A stretch of DNA of 64,000 nucleotides from Enterobacter chuandaensis (GCF_003594915.1 NZ_QZCS01000007.1:1-64000); one strand, 5' to 3'. Shown: positions 25,717 through 34,582, numbered from the stretch's first letter. Notes: generated by a model not told the origin, from the sequence alone. Translations and numbers: made by a program.

Positions 25717-26673
25717 TTATCTTCCTTCATTAACAATATGGGTGCCGGTTTCCCCGCGAAGCGCGGCGGCCAGGCAGTCCGGCGAGGTGATGACAACACG
25801 CCTGCCGCCGTGCTTTAAAAATTCCAGCGAGGCGACGATTTTGGGCAGCATGCTGCCCGCCGGGAAGTGGCCTTCGTCCATGTAGCGCATCATCTGCGCC
25901 ACGTTTACCGTGTCCAGCACCTGCTGGTTCGGCTTGCCGAAGTTAACGCACACTTTCTCCACGCCAGTAGTAATCACCAGTACGTCGGCGTGGATCTCGC
26001 GCGCCAGCAGCGCGGTGGAGAGATCTTTATCAATCACCGCGTCGACGCTCTGATAATCTCCCTCTTCGCTGCGCACGACCGGAATTCCGCCCCCACCCGC
26101 GCCGATCACCACGTACCCTTTTTGGGTCAGCGTCTTGATGGCATCCGCCTCGACAATCCGCAGCGGCTGCGGCGAAGCCACCACGCGGCGATAGCCCCGG
26201 CCCGAGTCCTCAACAAAATGCCAGTCCGGGTGCGCGAGCTGCAGCGCGTCGCGCTGCGCCTCGCTGAAGAACGCGCCGATCGGTTTCGTCGGGTGCGTAA
26301 AGCCGGGATCGTTTTTATTCACCTCCACCTGGGTAACGACCGTGACCGCTTTTTGCTCCCCGCGCGCGGCCAGACGGTTATTGAGCGCCTGCTGGATCAG
26401 GTAGCCAATGCCGCCCTGGGTATCCGCCACGCAGTTTGCCAGCGGGGTCAGCGGCAGCCCTTCCCGCTCGTGAGCGATTTCGGCGCGGCGCAGATCCAGC
26501 CCCACCTGCGGGCCGTTACCGTGGGTGAGCACGATGTCATAGTCGGAGGCCAGCATCTCCAGCACCGACTCGGCCACCGCTTTCACCGCCTGCGCCTGAT
26601 GTTCAACCGACTGGCTGGCGTTGTCTTTGATAATGCTGTTGCCGCCGATGGCGACGACCATTAGCTCTTTCAT
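25717..26673 (-). CDS. yahI: Carbamate kinase, YahI-like
   Basis: A 318-residue amino-acid-kinase-fold enzyme that makes ATP and carbamate (then ammonia and CO2) from carbamoyl phosphate. Family motifs seen are VAIGGNSI, THGNGPQVG, GIGYLIQQAL, VIGAGGGGIPV and the closing VITSPD. The length fits carbamate kinases. It overlaps the permease gene by 4 nt (ATGA). In E. coli yahI has the same neighbours (yahG upstream, yahJ downstream). Its presence makes energy capture from a carbamoyl compound the likely end of this pathway. Confidence 0.92.
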   Translation of the reverse strand: MKELMVVAIGGNSIIKDNASQSVEHQAQAVKAVAESVLEMLASDYDIVLTHGNGPQVGLDLRRAEIAHEREGLPLTPLANCVADTQGGIGYLIQQALNNRLAARGEQKAVTVVTQVEVNKNDPGFTHPTKPIGAFFSEAQRDALQLAHPDWHFVEDSGRGYRRVVASPQPLRIVEADAIKTLTQKGYVVIGAGGGGIPVVRSEEGDYQSVDAVIDKDLSTALLAREIHADVLVITTGVEKVCVNFGKPNQQVLDTVNVAQMMRYMDEGHFPAGSMLPKIVASLEFLKHGGRRVVITSPDCLAAALRGETGTHIVNEGR

Positions 26674-28220
26674 ACGTGTTCCTTCGCAACAGTAACTTCA
26701 GCGCTCGCAACTTCCCGGCTATCAAGGAAATGCTTCACCACAAACATGCCGCCCATCATCAGGTAGGCCGTGACGAACATCAGCGAACTGCCTTCGGCAA
26801 AGCCCACCACCGGGGCGTGGATCACGCCAAACAGAGCCAGCAGCGCCCCGCCCGCCGCCGCAACGGCCCCGCGCAGCGGCTTGTTGATGATGGCGAAGAT
26901 GGCGATACAGCCCCAGAGCATGCTGGCGAGCGGCGCACCGTTACCGAGGTGCACCAGGCCTTCGTAGTAAATCCCCTTGCTGTGCAGCACGTCGGTGCCG
27001 ATTTTCGCCGCGCTGGTGCCAGCCGCTCCCATCACGCTGTTCATCATGGTCAGCGCCCAGTTGGCGATCCACGGGAACAGGCAGATGAAGATCACCGGCA
27101 CCTCCACTTTAGGCGTCTCCCTCACCACCTGGTTGGCGGTGACGACGCCGATAAACACCAGAATCGGCACGATGGCGGTCATTGGAATGATGGCGAGCAT
27201 AAATGCCCCCAGCCCGAACAGCGGCACGATGAACATGGTCACGCCGGAGGCCAGCGTGTAGCCGATGCTGGCGCCCATCGCTTTCCAGCCCGGGTGGCCG
27301 ACGTAGACCGTGACCGGGAACGGATTGCCCATCAGGCAGCCGAGCATCGACGCCAGGCCGTTTGCCAGCATGACCTTGCGGGTCGGGTACTCATCCCCCG
27401 CCGCGTGGGCGCTTTCGATGTTCTCCAGGTCAAAGATGTAGTTCGCCAGCCCCAGCGGCACGGCGGATGCCAGATACGGCAGCGCGTGCGGCAGCCCTTG
27501 CATAAAGCTGTCCACGTGCACTTCCGGCGGGTTAAAGCCGAAGGAGGACATGGACGCTTTAATAGCCTCCGGGCTTTGCAGGCCGGAGATCCACGCTAAT
27601 GCCGTACCGGCAATCAGCAACAGCAGACCTGTCGGGATTTTGGCGAAAATCGGCTTTTTACCGAACCAGTTAATGAAAATCAGCAGCAGGACGATGAACG
27701 ACACGGTAGGCGCTTCAAACGCCTGCAGCATCGGGTTCATCGCCAGCAGCAGCAGGCCAAGCCCGGACAGGCACGACAGCAGCACGGTGCGCGGGATCAT
27801 CTTGCGGATGGTTTCTCCCAGGAACGAGCCGCCCGCGAGGATCATCGCTTCCACAAAGCACCACACCAGGCCGATCTGGATCGCGAACTCCGCATCGCCG
27901 GTCTGCTGGTAGACCGGCATCAGCACCAGGAAGGTCACGGTGAAAATCGACGGCGCGCTCGGGCCGGACGGCAGCGCGGTGACGTCCGTTCGTCCGGTGG
28001 CGCGCGCCATCTGCAGGCCAAACCAGGCGTAGCAGATACTCGCCACCAGCACCGCCAGCCCGAAGGCCGGCGCGATGCGTCCATAAACAATCTCCTTCGG
28101 GATGCCGACGACAAAAATGAGCAGCCCCATCATGGTCAGCAAATTGGTCAGGTTGTTGGTCATCAACCCGAAATATGCCGCCCAGTCACCTCTTTTCCAC
28201 TCCAGTTTCATGTTTTTCAT
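26670..28220 (-). CDS. NCS2/AzgA-like nucleobase-type permease
   Basis: A 516-residue protein with about 12 hydrophobic segments. Likeness to the nucleobase-ascorbate/xanthine-uracil class is seen in ATGRTDVTALPSGPSAPSIF and VYVGHPGWKAMGASIGYTLASG. It probably imports the substrate of the cluster or the product of the periplasmic hydrolase. It sits between the yahG- and yahI-like genes, where E. coli K-12 has no such transporter as I recall. A second ATG three codons in is also possible. The substrate is unassigned. Purine or pyrimidine breakdown products are candidates. Confidence 0.75.
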   Translation of the reverse strand: MKNMKLEWKRGDWAAYFGLMTNNLTNLLTMMGLLIFVVGIPKEIVYGRIAPAFGLAVLVASICYAWFGLQMARATGRTDVTALPSGPSAPSIFTVTFLVLMPVYQQTGDAEFAIQIGLVWCFVEAMILAGGSFLGETIRKMIPRTVLLSCLSGLGLLLLAMNPMLQAFEAPTVSFIVLLLIFINWFGKKPIFAKIPTGLLLLIAGTALAWISGLQSPEAIKASMSSFGFNPPEVHVDSFMQGLPHALPYLASAVPLGLANYIFDLENIESAHAAGDEYPTRKVMLANGLASMLGCLMGNPFPVTVYVGHPGWKAMGASIGYTLASGVTMFIVPLFGLGAFMLAIIPMTAIVPILVFIGVVTANQVVRETPKVEVPVIFICLFPWIANWALTMMNSVMGAAGTSAAKIGTDVLHSKGIYYEGLVHLGNGAPLASMLWGCIAIFAIINKPLRGAVAAAGGALLALFGVIHAPVVGFAEGSSLMFVTAYLMMGGMFVVKHFLDSREVASAEVTVAKEHV

Positions 28221-28231
28221 GGATGCATGCC

Positions 28232-29647
28232 TTATAAAAAGTAGCGATCGCGGAAGGTCAACAGCGCCTTTTCAAAACAGCTATACGGCGGGTGAACGAT
28301 GCCCGCCCCAATCATGCCGATACCCGCGTCTTTATGGGCAATGGCGGTGTTAATGACCGGCAGAATGCCGCTGCCCGCGACTCTGGTAATGTCGATGGCG
28401 GTTGGAATGCCCATAAACGAGAGCAGCGGAATGGTGACGTTCGGGTTTTCGCCGAGGGTGATTTCGCGCATCTGGCGGGAGAAGTCGATGGCTTCCTCCA
28501 CCGTGCCGCCCACCAGCGCAACGATGGCCGGTGCCGTCGCCATCGCAAAGCCGCCGATGCCGTAGGTTTCGGTGATGGCGCTGTCGCCGATGTCCAGCCC
28601 GGAATCTTCCGGCTTATAGCCTGCGAACATCGGGCCAATCACCTGCTGCGCCGGGCCGGTGAACCACTGCCCCGGCAGGCCGGAAATGCGCAGGCCGAAC
28701 TCGTAGCCATTGCGCGCCATGGTGGTGACAACGGTGCTGTACTCAATGCCGTGGGCGGCGTCCAGCGCGGCCTTACACATCGCCATCCACGTCGGGCCGG
28801 AGAAGTAGTCGCTGCTGGCGACAAACTCGAACACCTCGCGCTGCTGCGCCACCGGATAGCCCGCCTGGATCAGCCCCGGCGTCAGCGCCTGAATAAGCAG
28901 CGTGGTGCCCGCGTTGTTGCGGTTGTGGCACTCGTCGCCCATGTGCAGCGCCTGGGCCAGCATCAGGCGCAGGTCGATTTCGCCGATAATCTTCATCGCG
29001 TCGCGCAGCATCGGGCCGAGCACGTCACGCATCCAGTTCAGGCGGTCGATCACGCTCTGGTCGTTGGCGCCCATGCGCAGGATCTTCGCCATCTGCTCGC
29101 TGAGGTTGGTGAACGCGCGGTTGCCGTAGGTTTTGTTCTCAACGATGTGCATAAACATCGACGCGGAGGTGACGCCCGCCATCGAGCCCACGCAGTCGTG
29201 CTCGTGGCACGGCGAGAAGGTGATCTCCCCTGAAGCAGCCAGCCTTGCGGCATCCTCCAGATCCGTCGCCAGCCCTTCAAATACCAGCGCGCCGGTGACC
29301 GCGCCCTTCATCGCCCCGCACATGTTCTCCCAGGAGACGGGCGGACCGGCGTGCAGAATGGTGGTGCGGGTCATCCCAGGCACCACGTTAATGGCCTGGT
29401 CATAACCCACCAGCACCGGATGGGACTGAATAATGCGCTCAAGGGCGATGTTGTTCGCGGCGGCGATCTTCTCCGCCAGCGGTTTTTCCGCCAGTTGGTC
29501 GAGCGCCTCCACCACCTGCATATTGCCCTGCCCCGGCGGCGTCCAGTCGAGCTGGGTCACGGGAACGTGCTGTTTTTTGAGATCGTCGCTGAACATCGCA
29601 ATGCCAACGTTAATCACGTTCAGCGGCTGGTTGAATAAGGTCGTCAT
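28232..29647 (-). CDS. yahG: DUF1116 protein, YahG/AllG-like
   Basis: A 471-residue DUF1116 protein. Relatives (YlbE/AllG in the allantoin operon) form a carbamoyltransferase complex with FdrA. The start at 29647 overlaps the fdrA-like stop by one base (TAATG) and begins MTTLFNQPLNVINVG. Upstream in-frame codons lie within the neighbour and have no ribosome site. Conserved segments include HAGPPVSWENMCGAMKGA, TFSPCHEHDCVGSMAGVTSASM and MGDECHNRNNAGTTLL, with His, Cys and Asp positions that look catalytic or metal-binding. The permease follows after 11 nt. Confidence 0.85.
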   Translation of the reverse strand: MTTLFNQPLNVINVGIAMFSDDLKKQHVPVTQLDWTPPGQGNMQVVEALDQLAEKPLAEKIAAANNIALERIIQSHPVLVGYDQAINVVPGMTRTTILHAGPPVSWENMCGAMKGAVTGALVFEGLATDLEDAARLAASGEITFSPCHEHDCVGSMAGVTSASMFMHIVENKTYGNRAFTNLSEQMAKILRMGANDQSVIDRLNWMRDVLGPMLRDAMKIIGEIDLRLMLAQALHMGDECHNRNNAGTTLLIQALTPGLIQAGYPVAQQREVFEFVASSDYFSGPTWMAMCKAALDAAHGIEYSTVVTTMARNGYEFGLRISGLPGQWFTGPAQQVIGPMFAGYKPEDSGLDIGDSAITETYGIGGFAMATAPAIVALVGGTVEEAIDFSRQMREITLGENPNVTIPLLSFMGIPTAIDITRVAGSGILPVINTAIAHKDAGIGMIGAGIVHPPYSCFEKALLTFRDRYFL

Positions 29648-31188
29648 TATGCTTTCTCCCCTTTGCAGACAAATTCGCGTGCCAGTAATCCGGTATTGGT
29701 GCTGCTGCTGGCCCAGATGACGCCTGCGTCGGTCAGCAGCTGGCACTGCTGTGCCAGCGACTGCGGATCCTGGTCAGTGCCGAGCACATAGCCGAGGATC
29801 TCCAGCGGACGGTTATCGGCCTTCGCGATCGCCTGCGCCTCTTTGATCGCGTCGAGCATCACGCCGACCGGATCCTCGTGCGCGCCGAAGCCGAGCACGA
29901 AGTCCATCACGATCACGCCCACCTCCGGATCGCGCGCCTCCTGCAGCAGGCGGCTGATGCGGTTGGTCGGGTCGATCATCGGGTGCGGCTTGCCGTTGGT
30001 GAAATCGTCGTCACCGAAGTCGAGGAAGGTGTGGGCTTTACTGACGCTGATGTCTTTCAGACGCCTGGCCGGATCCGGCTGGATGTTGCTGTAGACGTCG
30101 TCGAATTTCGCAAGCGCCGCGAACATCGCCTCGTCGCACAGGGTGCCGCCGCAGAACAGGCCGCGAATATACTTCTGCTGCGGCGTCAGGCGGGCGCGCA
30201 CCTCCTGAATCAGCGGCCAGTTGAGCGGGTGTAAATCCAGAGACTCTTTTTTGATGCCGGTGAGCAGGACGGCTTTCAGCGCCGCCTCTTTGGTGCCGCG
30301 CGCGAACTGCAGGCCGTCTTCATCGGCGGGCGGTTCGCTGCGGCCAAGGAAGCAGACAACCACCGGCTTGCGGCAGGCGCGCGCGCGGGCCAGTACCTTC
30401 TCCGCCACGGCAGGGGCCGGCGGCTTGGAGATCAGCGCGATGACCTGAGTGCTCTCGTCGGCTTCCAGCATGTCGATAGCGTCGAGCATCATCAGGCCGC
30501 CGATTTTCTCGCTGAGATCGCGCCCGCCGGTGCCGATCAGCTGCGACACGCCGCCGCCGAATTCATGGATGCGCACGCTCAGCTCCTGGCTGCCGGTGCC
30601 GGAGGCGCCGACGATGCCGATCGTGCCGCGGCGCACCGCGTTGGCGAAGCACAATCCCGCGCCGTTGATGATGGCGGTGCCGCAGTCCGGCCCCATCATC
30701 AGCAGCCCTTTCTGGTGCGCCAGCTGCTTCAGCGCCAGCTCGTCGTCGAGCGACACGTTATCGGAAAACAGCATGACGTTAAGATCGTTTTCCAGCGCCT
30801 GGCGGGCTTCGCGGGCGGCGAAGGTGCCGTTGACGGAAATCACCGCAAGGTTGCTGTCCGGGCGATGGGTTTTGGCGCTGGCAATCGTGGCGTAGCGCGC
30901 TTCATGGGTACCTGCGCTCTCTTTACGCGTGAATAACGCCTCAATAGCGGCCAGGGTTTCATCATTTGCCGCGTCGCCTTTAATCACGATCATCAGGTCG
31001 CCGTTTTTGGCGTCCGCTAATTCCGGCGTTAATAGCCCGAGATTTTTTAATACGCCTTTGTTCATTTCCGTCGCCATGGCCACAAACGCCTGCTCGACGC
31101 CCGGCAATTTATTGGCTTTGGTAGAAACCGACATCAATGACACCGAATCAAAATACGTATTCTTTTTTATGACGATTTTGGTTGGCAT
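29647..31188 (-). CDS. yahF: FdrA-family protein, YahF/AllF-like
   Basis: A 513-residue FdrA-type protein related to succinyl-CoA-ligase-like enzymes. Relatives AllF (FdrA) with AllG and AllH form the oxamate carbamoyltransferase of allantoin breakdown. The start at 31188 follows caggag, and the upstream in-frame ATG is not supported. CoA-ligase-like nucleotide and phosphate loops are seen at MMGPDCGTAIINGAGL and GIVGASGTGSQELSVRIHEFGGGVSQLIGTGGRDLSE. It follows the ankyrin gene by about 107 nt. The E. coli yah operon has yahE (DUF2877) at this point, but here no room exists for it. Confidence 0.86.
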   Translation of the reverse strand: MPTKIVIKKNTYFDSVSLMSVSTKANKLPGVEQAFVAMATEMNKGVLKNLGLLTPELADAKNGDLMIVIKGDAANDETLAAIEALFTRKESAGTHEARYATIASAKTHRPDSNLAVISVNGTFAAREARQALENDLNVMLFSDNVSLDDELALKQLAHQKGLLMMGPDCGTAIINGAGLCFANAVRRGTIGIVGASGTGSQELSVRIHEFGGGVSQLIGTGGRDLSEKIGGLMMLDAIDMLEADESTQVIALISKPPAPAVAEKVLARARACRKPVVVCFLGRSEPPADEDGLQFARGTKEAALKAVLLTGIKKESLDLHPLNWPLIQEVRARLTPQQKYIRGLFCGGTLCDEAMFAALAKFDDVYSNIQPDPARRLKDISVSKAHTFLDFGDDDFTNGKPHPMIDPTNRISRLLQEARDPEVGVIVMDFVLGFGAHEDPVGVMLDAIKEAQAIAKADNRPLEILGYVLGTDQDPQSLAQQCQLLTDAGVIWASSSTNTGLLAREFVCKGEKA

Positions 31189-31295
31189 TGTTTTCTCCTG
31201 AATGCGGATAAAAGGGGGCCGCCGTCGTGCAGAATGCACGTCGGTAAAAATACTGTTTGAATTAACGGCCAGACGGGAAAGGCTGGCCGAATACG

Positions 31296-31901
31296 TTATG
31301 CGCCCGCCGCCAGCAGCAGGTCGGCTATTGCATCGAAGCCTTTTTCCCGCGCCAGTTCGAGCGGGGTTTTACCGTATTTATCGGTCATGTGCGGGTTCGC
31401 GCCGTGGTCCAGCAGCAGCTTCACAATTTCCTGCTGCTTTGCGCCGCCGTCATTCAGCACGATGGCTTCCAGCAGCGGCGTCCAGCCGACAAAGTTGGTG
31501 TGGTTGACGTTAATATCGGTTTTTTCCAGCAGTTCGCGGACGATCTCCACGTGCCCTTTTTCACTGGCAGGGGTAATGCCCACGCCGCCGAAGCGCGTCA
31601 GGCGGTCGAGATCCGGATTTGCCGGAAGGACAATGCGCAGCAGGGTTAAATCGTTTGTCAGGCAGCTAATCAGGAAGGGGTTAAAGCAGGTCTGATCCTG
31701 TTTATCAATATCCGCCCCGGCGGCAATTAATAACTCTACGCAGGAATAATGCTTTTTCAGGCTGGCAATAATAATGGCGGTTCTTTTCTGGCGGTTGGTG
31801 GCGTTAATATCCACGCCTTTCTCCAGACAGGCTTTTAGCGCATCGCTATTGCCCTCCTCTGCCGCCAGCAGAAATTCAGTAACGAGTTCAGTTGCAGACA
31901 T
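31296..31901 (-). CDS. yahD: Ankyrin-repeat protein, YahD-like
   Basis: A 201-residue protein made of about five ankyrin repeats (for example SDALKACLEKGVDINATNRQKRT, HYSCVELLIAAGADIDKQD, GHVEIVRELLEKTDINVNHTN, QEIVKLLLDHGANPHMTDKYG). It has no signal peptide and is likely a cytoplasmic binding scaffold. It is the first gene of the minus-strand operon. E. coli yahD has the same position next to divergent yahB. What it binds is unknown. A role with the carbamoyltransferase complex is inference. Confidence 0.9.
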   Translation of the reverse strand: MSATELVTEFLLAAEEGNSDALKACLEKGVDINATNRQKRTAIIIASLKKHYSCVELLIAAGADIDKQDQTCFNPFLISCLTNDLTLLRIVLPANPDLDRLTRFGGVGITPASEKGHVEIVRELLEKTDINVNHTNFVGWTPLLEAIVLNDGGAKQQEIVKLLLDHGANPHMTDKYGKTPLELAREKGFDAIADLLLAAGA

Positions 31902-32221
31902 ATTCAGACTCCTAATGTTTTTATTTCTGTTGACCTGAGAATAGCAACAGCCTGGTCATAAAAGAATCCGCTTAAAAAGGATTCATCGACAGTCAATTCA
32001 TTGTTGAGGTAAATTCAACAGTCCAGCTAAAACGTGCGTCTGTGCAACCTTTTTCTTATGTTTCACCGCGTTTTAGCGCTGCAGCCTGCATTATGCTTAT
32101 GTCTGATGAAGCCTTGCTGAGCGCGGCCTGCGTCAAATAGTCAGAACTGTGATCGGCTTCAAATGCGTTGTAACAGTGTTGTTAAAATATGTTCAAAACT
32201 GATGGCTGAAGGGAGTGAGAT
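31902..32221. promoter_or_regulatory. Divergent control region yahD/yahB with dyad
   Basis: The 320 nt between the divergent starts hold a perfect 6+6 dyad, tgttga at 32002-32007 and tcaaca at 32015-32020, spaced 7 nt, in an AT-rich setting about 100 nt upstream of the ankyrin gene. LysR regulators bind such dyads, so this is a candidate YahB site. No small gene is seen here. Confidence 0.5.
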
Positions 32222-33151
32222 ATGAATTCCATCTTTACCGAAGAGAACCTGCTGGCCTTCACCACCGCGGCGCGCTTCGGCAGCTTCAGCAAAGCCGCCG
32301 CCGAGCTGGGCGTGACGACCTCCGCCATCAGTTACACCATTAAGCGCATGGAGACCGGGCTGGACGTGGTGCTGTTTGTGCGCAACACCCGCAGCATTGA
32401 GCTGACCGAATCCGGGTTTTACTTTTACCGCAAGGCCACCGACCTGCTGAACGACTTCCACGCCATCAAGCGCGGGATCGATACCATTTCACAGGGCATC
32501 GAGGCGCGGGTGCGCATCTGTATCAATCAGCTTTTGTATACGCCGCGCCACACCGCCAGGCTGCTGCAGGTGCTGAAAAAACAGTTTCCGACCTGCCAGA
32601 TCACGGTGACGACCGAGGTCTACAACGGCGTCTGGGATTCGATCATCAACAATCAGGCCAATATCGCGATTGGCGCGCCGGACACCCTGCTCGACGGCGG
32701 CGGGATTGATTACACCGAAATCGGCGCCATTCGCTGGGTCTTTGCCATCGCACCGGAACATCCTCTCGCCTTTGTTCCCGAACCGATAGCGGAAAGCCAG
32801 CTGCGCCTGTACCCCAATATCATGGTGGAAGATACCGCGCATACCATTAACAAGAAGGTCGGCTGGCTGCTGCACGGGCAGGAGGCTATTCTGGTGCCGG
32901 ATTTCAACACCAAGTGCCAGTGTCAGATCCTGGGCGAAGGGATTGGTTTTTTGCCGGAATACATGGCGAGGGAGGCGGTGGAGGATGGGCTACTGATAAC
33001 GCGGCGCATCAACAACCCGCGTCAGGACTCGCGCATGCTGCTTGCCACGCAGCATGCGGCGACCGGTCAGGTGACGCGCTGGATCAAACAGCAGTTTGGT
33101 CCAGCGGGCGTGCTGGCGAGCATCTATAGCGATTTACTGTGGCGCGCTTAG
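32222..33151 (+). CDS. yahB: LysR-family regulator, YahB-like
   Basis: A 309-residue LysR regulator with the N-terminal HTH (EENLLAFTTAARFGSFSKAAAELGVTTSAISYTIKRMETGL) and a co-inducer domain from about residue 92. A gggag ribosome site precedes the ATG. It is divergent from the yahD-FG-permease-IJ operon and is the probable activator of it, by analogy with E. coli yahB. Its stop overlaps the convergent yqaE stop by a few bases (33148-33151). Confidence 0.88.
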   Translation: MNSIFTEENLLAFTTAARFGSFSKAAAELGVTTSAISYTIKRMETGLDVVLFVRNTRSIELTESGFYFYRKATDLLNDFHAIKRGIDTISQGIEARVRICINQLLYTPRHTARLLQVLKKQFPTCQITVTTEVYNGVWDSIINNQANIAIGAPDTLLDGGGIDYTEIGAIRWVFAIAPEHPLAFVPEPIAESQLRLYPNIMVEDTAHTINKKVGWLLHGQEAILVPDFNTKCQCQILGEGIGFLPEYMAREAVEDGLLITRRINNPRQDSRMLLATQHAATGQVTRWIKQQFGPAGVLASIYSDLLWRA

Positions 33152-33306
33152 CTTTTGGTCTGGACCCAAAACGCGTGGATAAGACCGGGAATATAGCCCA
33201 GTAGGGTCAGTAGAATATTCAGGATAAACGCCCAGCCAAACCCTTTGCCAAGCAGCACGCCCAGTGGAGGAAGAATAATCGTAAAAACAATACGCCAAAA
33301 ACCCAT
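33148..33306 (-). CDS. yqaE: YqaE, Pmp3-family small membrane protein
   Basis: A 52-residue UPF0057/Pmp3 protein, the usual length. The translation opens MGFWRIVFTIILPPLGVLLG, has two hydrophobic hairpin segments (residues about 4-22 and 26-46) and the family signature LGYIPGLIHAFWV, and ends QTKS. Pmp3 proteins affect membrane potential and stress tolerance. In E. coli the gene also lies next to ygaV. The stop codon overlaps the end of yahB. Confidence 0.93.
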   Translation of the reverse strand: MGFWRIVFTIILPPLGVLLGKGFGWAFILNILLTLLGYIPGLIHAFWVQTKS

Positions 33307-33419
33307 AAAGACTCCCTGCAAGCTAACCAGTTGAAAATAAAAAGAGTATCTACTCTAAGCGTAGCCAGTTTATCGGCTTATGCCATAGTGCTCCCTCCCT
33401 TTTACCCTCTTTTACGCTT

Positions 33420-33484
33420 TTGACACTGGTTTAACAGAACCATTTAGTTTAGCATTTACTTAATTAAGCAAATACTAAACTAAA
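33420..33484 (+). promoter_or_regulatory. ygaV promoter with large palindromic operator
   Basis: A near-perfect 42-bp palindrome spans 33443-33484 with its centre between 33463 and 33464. Outer arms are tttagtttag and ctaaactaaa, the core is cttaattaag, and 19 of 21 positions pair. A -35-like ttgaca (33420-33425) lies 17 nt before tttagt (33443-33448), so the operator covers the likely -10 and start point. ArsR/SmtB-family YgaV represses itself, and binding here would block transcription. The palindrome ends directly at the ATG, leaving no Shine-Dalgarno site. Confidence 0.8.
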
Positions 33485-33784
33485 ATGACCGAACTCGAAC
33501 AACTTCAGGCCAGCGCCGGGCAGGCCGCCGCCCTTTTGAAAGCGATGAGCAATCCGCGTCGGCTGCTGATCCTGTGCACACTATGTGGCGCACCGGGCAC
33601 CAGCGCGGGCGATCTGGCGCGCGCCACGGGGCTTAGCCCCTCCGCCACGTCGCAGCATCTGGCGCGTATGCGTGAGGAAGGGCTTATCGACAGCACCCGC
33701 AAGGCGCAGCGCATTCTCTATTTCATTAAAAACGATGCGGTGCATCAGCTCATCAGCACCCTGAAAACCCTTTATTGCCCGTAA
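33485..33784 (+). CDS. ygaV: YgaV, ArsR-family sulfur-responsive repressor
   Basis: A 99-residue ArsR/SmtB winged-helix protein (HTH TSAGDLARATGLSPSATSQHLARMREEGLI, residues about 40-69). Cys31 and Cys34 in LLILCTLCG and Cys98 near the end are candidates for redox or sulfide sensing, as described for E. coli YgaV. The start matches the E. coli protein (MTELxQLQAS) although no ribosome site is seen upstream. It forms an operon with ygaP, whose start follows 10 nt after the stop. Confidence 0.93.
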   Translation: MTELEQLQASAGQAAALLKAMSNPRRLLILCTLCGAPGTSAGDLARATGLSPSATSQHLARMREEGLIDSTRKAQRILYFIKNDAVHQLISTLKTLYCP

Positions 33785-33793
33785 GGAGCCGCT

Positions 33794-34315
33794 ATGTCAC
33801 TTCCACTGATTACCCCGCAACAGGCCCACGCCCGCGTGGCTGAGGGGGCGAGACTGATCGACATTCGTGATGCCGACGAATATGCCCGCGAGCATATTGC
33901 CGGGGCACAGTCGGTGCCGCTGGATACGCTACCCGGCGGGCTTAACGCGAGGGCTGGTGAAACGGTGATTTTCCACTGCCAGTCCGGCGCCCGTACCGCA
34001 GGGAACGCTGGCCGCCTTGCGCAGGCCGCCGGGCCCGCTCAGGCATTTGTGGTCGAGGGTGGCATTCAGGGCTGGAAGCAGGCGGGCCTGCTGACCATCG
34101 AAGACAAAACCCAGCCGCTCCCGCTGATGCGTCAGGTGCAAATTGCCGCCGGGCTGTTGATTCTCTGCGGCGTAGTGCTGGGCTACAGCGTCTCTGAGGG
34201 CTTTTTCCTTCTGAGCGGTTTTGTGGGTGCCGGGCTGCTATTCGCTGGTCTGACGGGGTTTTGCGGCATGGCGCGGCTGTTGAAGGTGATGCCATGGAAC
34301 CGGCGTACCTCATAA
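33794..34315 (+). CDS. ygaP: YgaP, membrane-bound rhodanese
   Basis: A 173-residue inner-membrane sulfurtransferase. A rhodanese domain fills residues 1-105 with active-site loop HCQSGARTA (Cys62), and two membrane helices follow (about 115-135 and 138-158, [36 protein letters not shown]). A strong taaggag site precedes the ATG. It transfers sulfane sulfur, probably to thiols or cyanide, and is under YgaV control. Length and order match E. coli. Confidence 0.93.
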   Translation: MSLPLITPQQAHARVAEGARLIDIRDADEYAREHIAGAQSVPLDTLPGGLNARAGETVIFHCQSGARTAGNAGRLAQAAGPAQAFVVEGGIQGWKQAGLLTIEDKTQPLPLMRQVQIAAGLLILCGVVLGYSVSEGFFLLSGFVGAGLLFAGLTGFCGMARLLKVMPWNRRTS

Positions 34316-34394
34316 GCAGTAATCCATGAATTACGCTGTACCCGCCGCCAGACGTGGGCTAAGGTGAAGATCGCTAAAACAATGAGGAGGTCAT

Positions 34395-34574
34395 ATGTTT
34401 TCTGTTGGTGATTATGTGCAACCGCGTAAAGGCGGCCCAAAGCTGAAGGTGCTTGAAGTGAACGGTGAAAGCGTGGTGGCGGTACAGGCCAGCAATGAGC
34501 AGGGTGAAAAATATACCCTCAAGGCCGCAGACCTGGCGCTCTATACCGAAGAAGGCGATTTCGGCGTCTGCTGA
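34395..34574 (+). CDS. YodC/DUF2158-like small protein
   Basis: A 59-residue protein beginning MFSVGDYVQPRKGGPKLKV, the pattern of the YodC/DUF2158 family (F-x-GD-V-x-L-K-S-GGP-x-M-x-V). A very strong aggagg site (34385-34390) precedes the ATG by 4 nt. It lies between ygaP and stpA, a place where E. coli K-12 has no such gene as far as I recall. Function of the family is unknown, and a small beta-barrel is likely. It is transcribed toward stpA and ends before a shared palindrome. Confidence 0.8.
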   Translation: MFSVGDYVQPRKGGPKLKVLEVNGESVVAVQASNEQGEKYTLKAADLALYTEEGDFGVC

Positions 34575-34582
34575 ACAAACAA

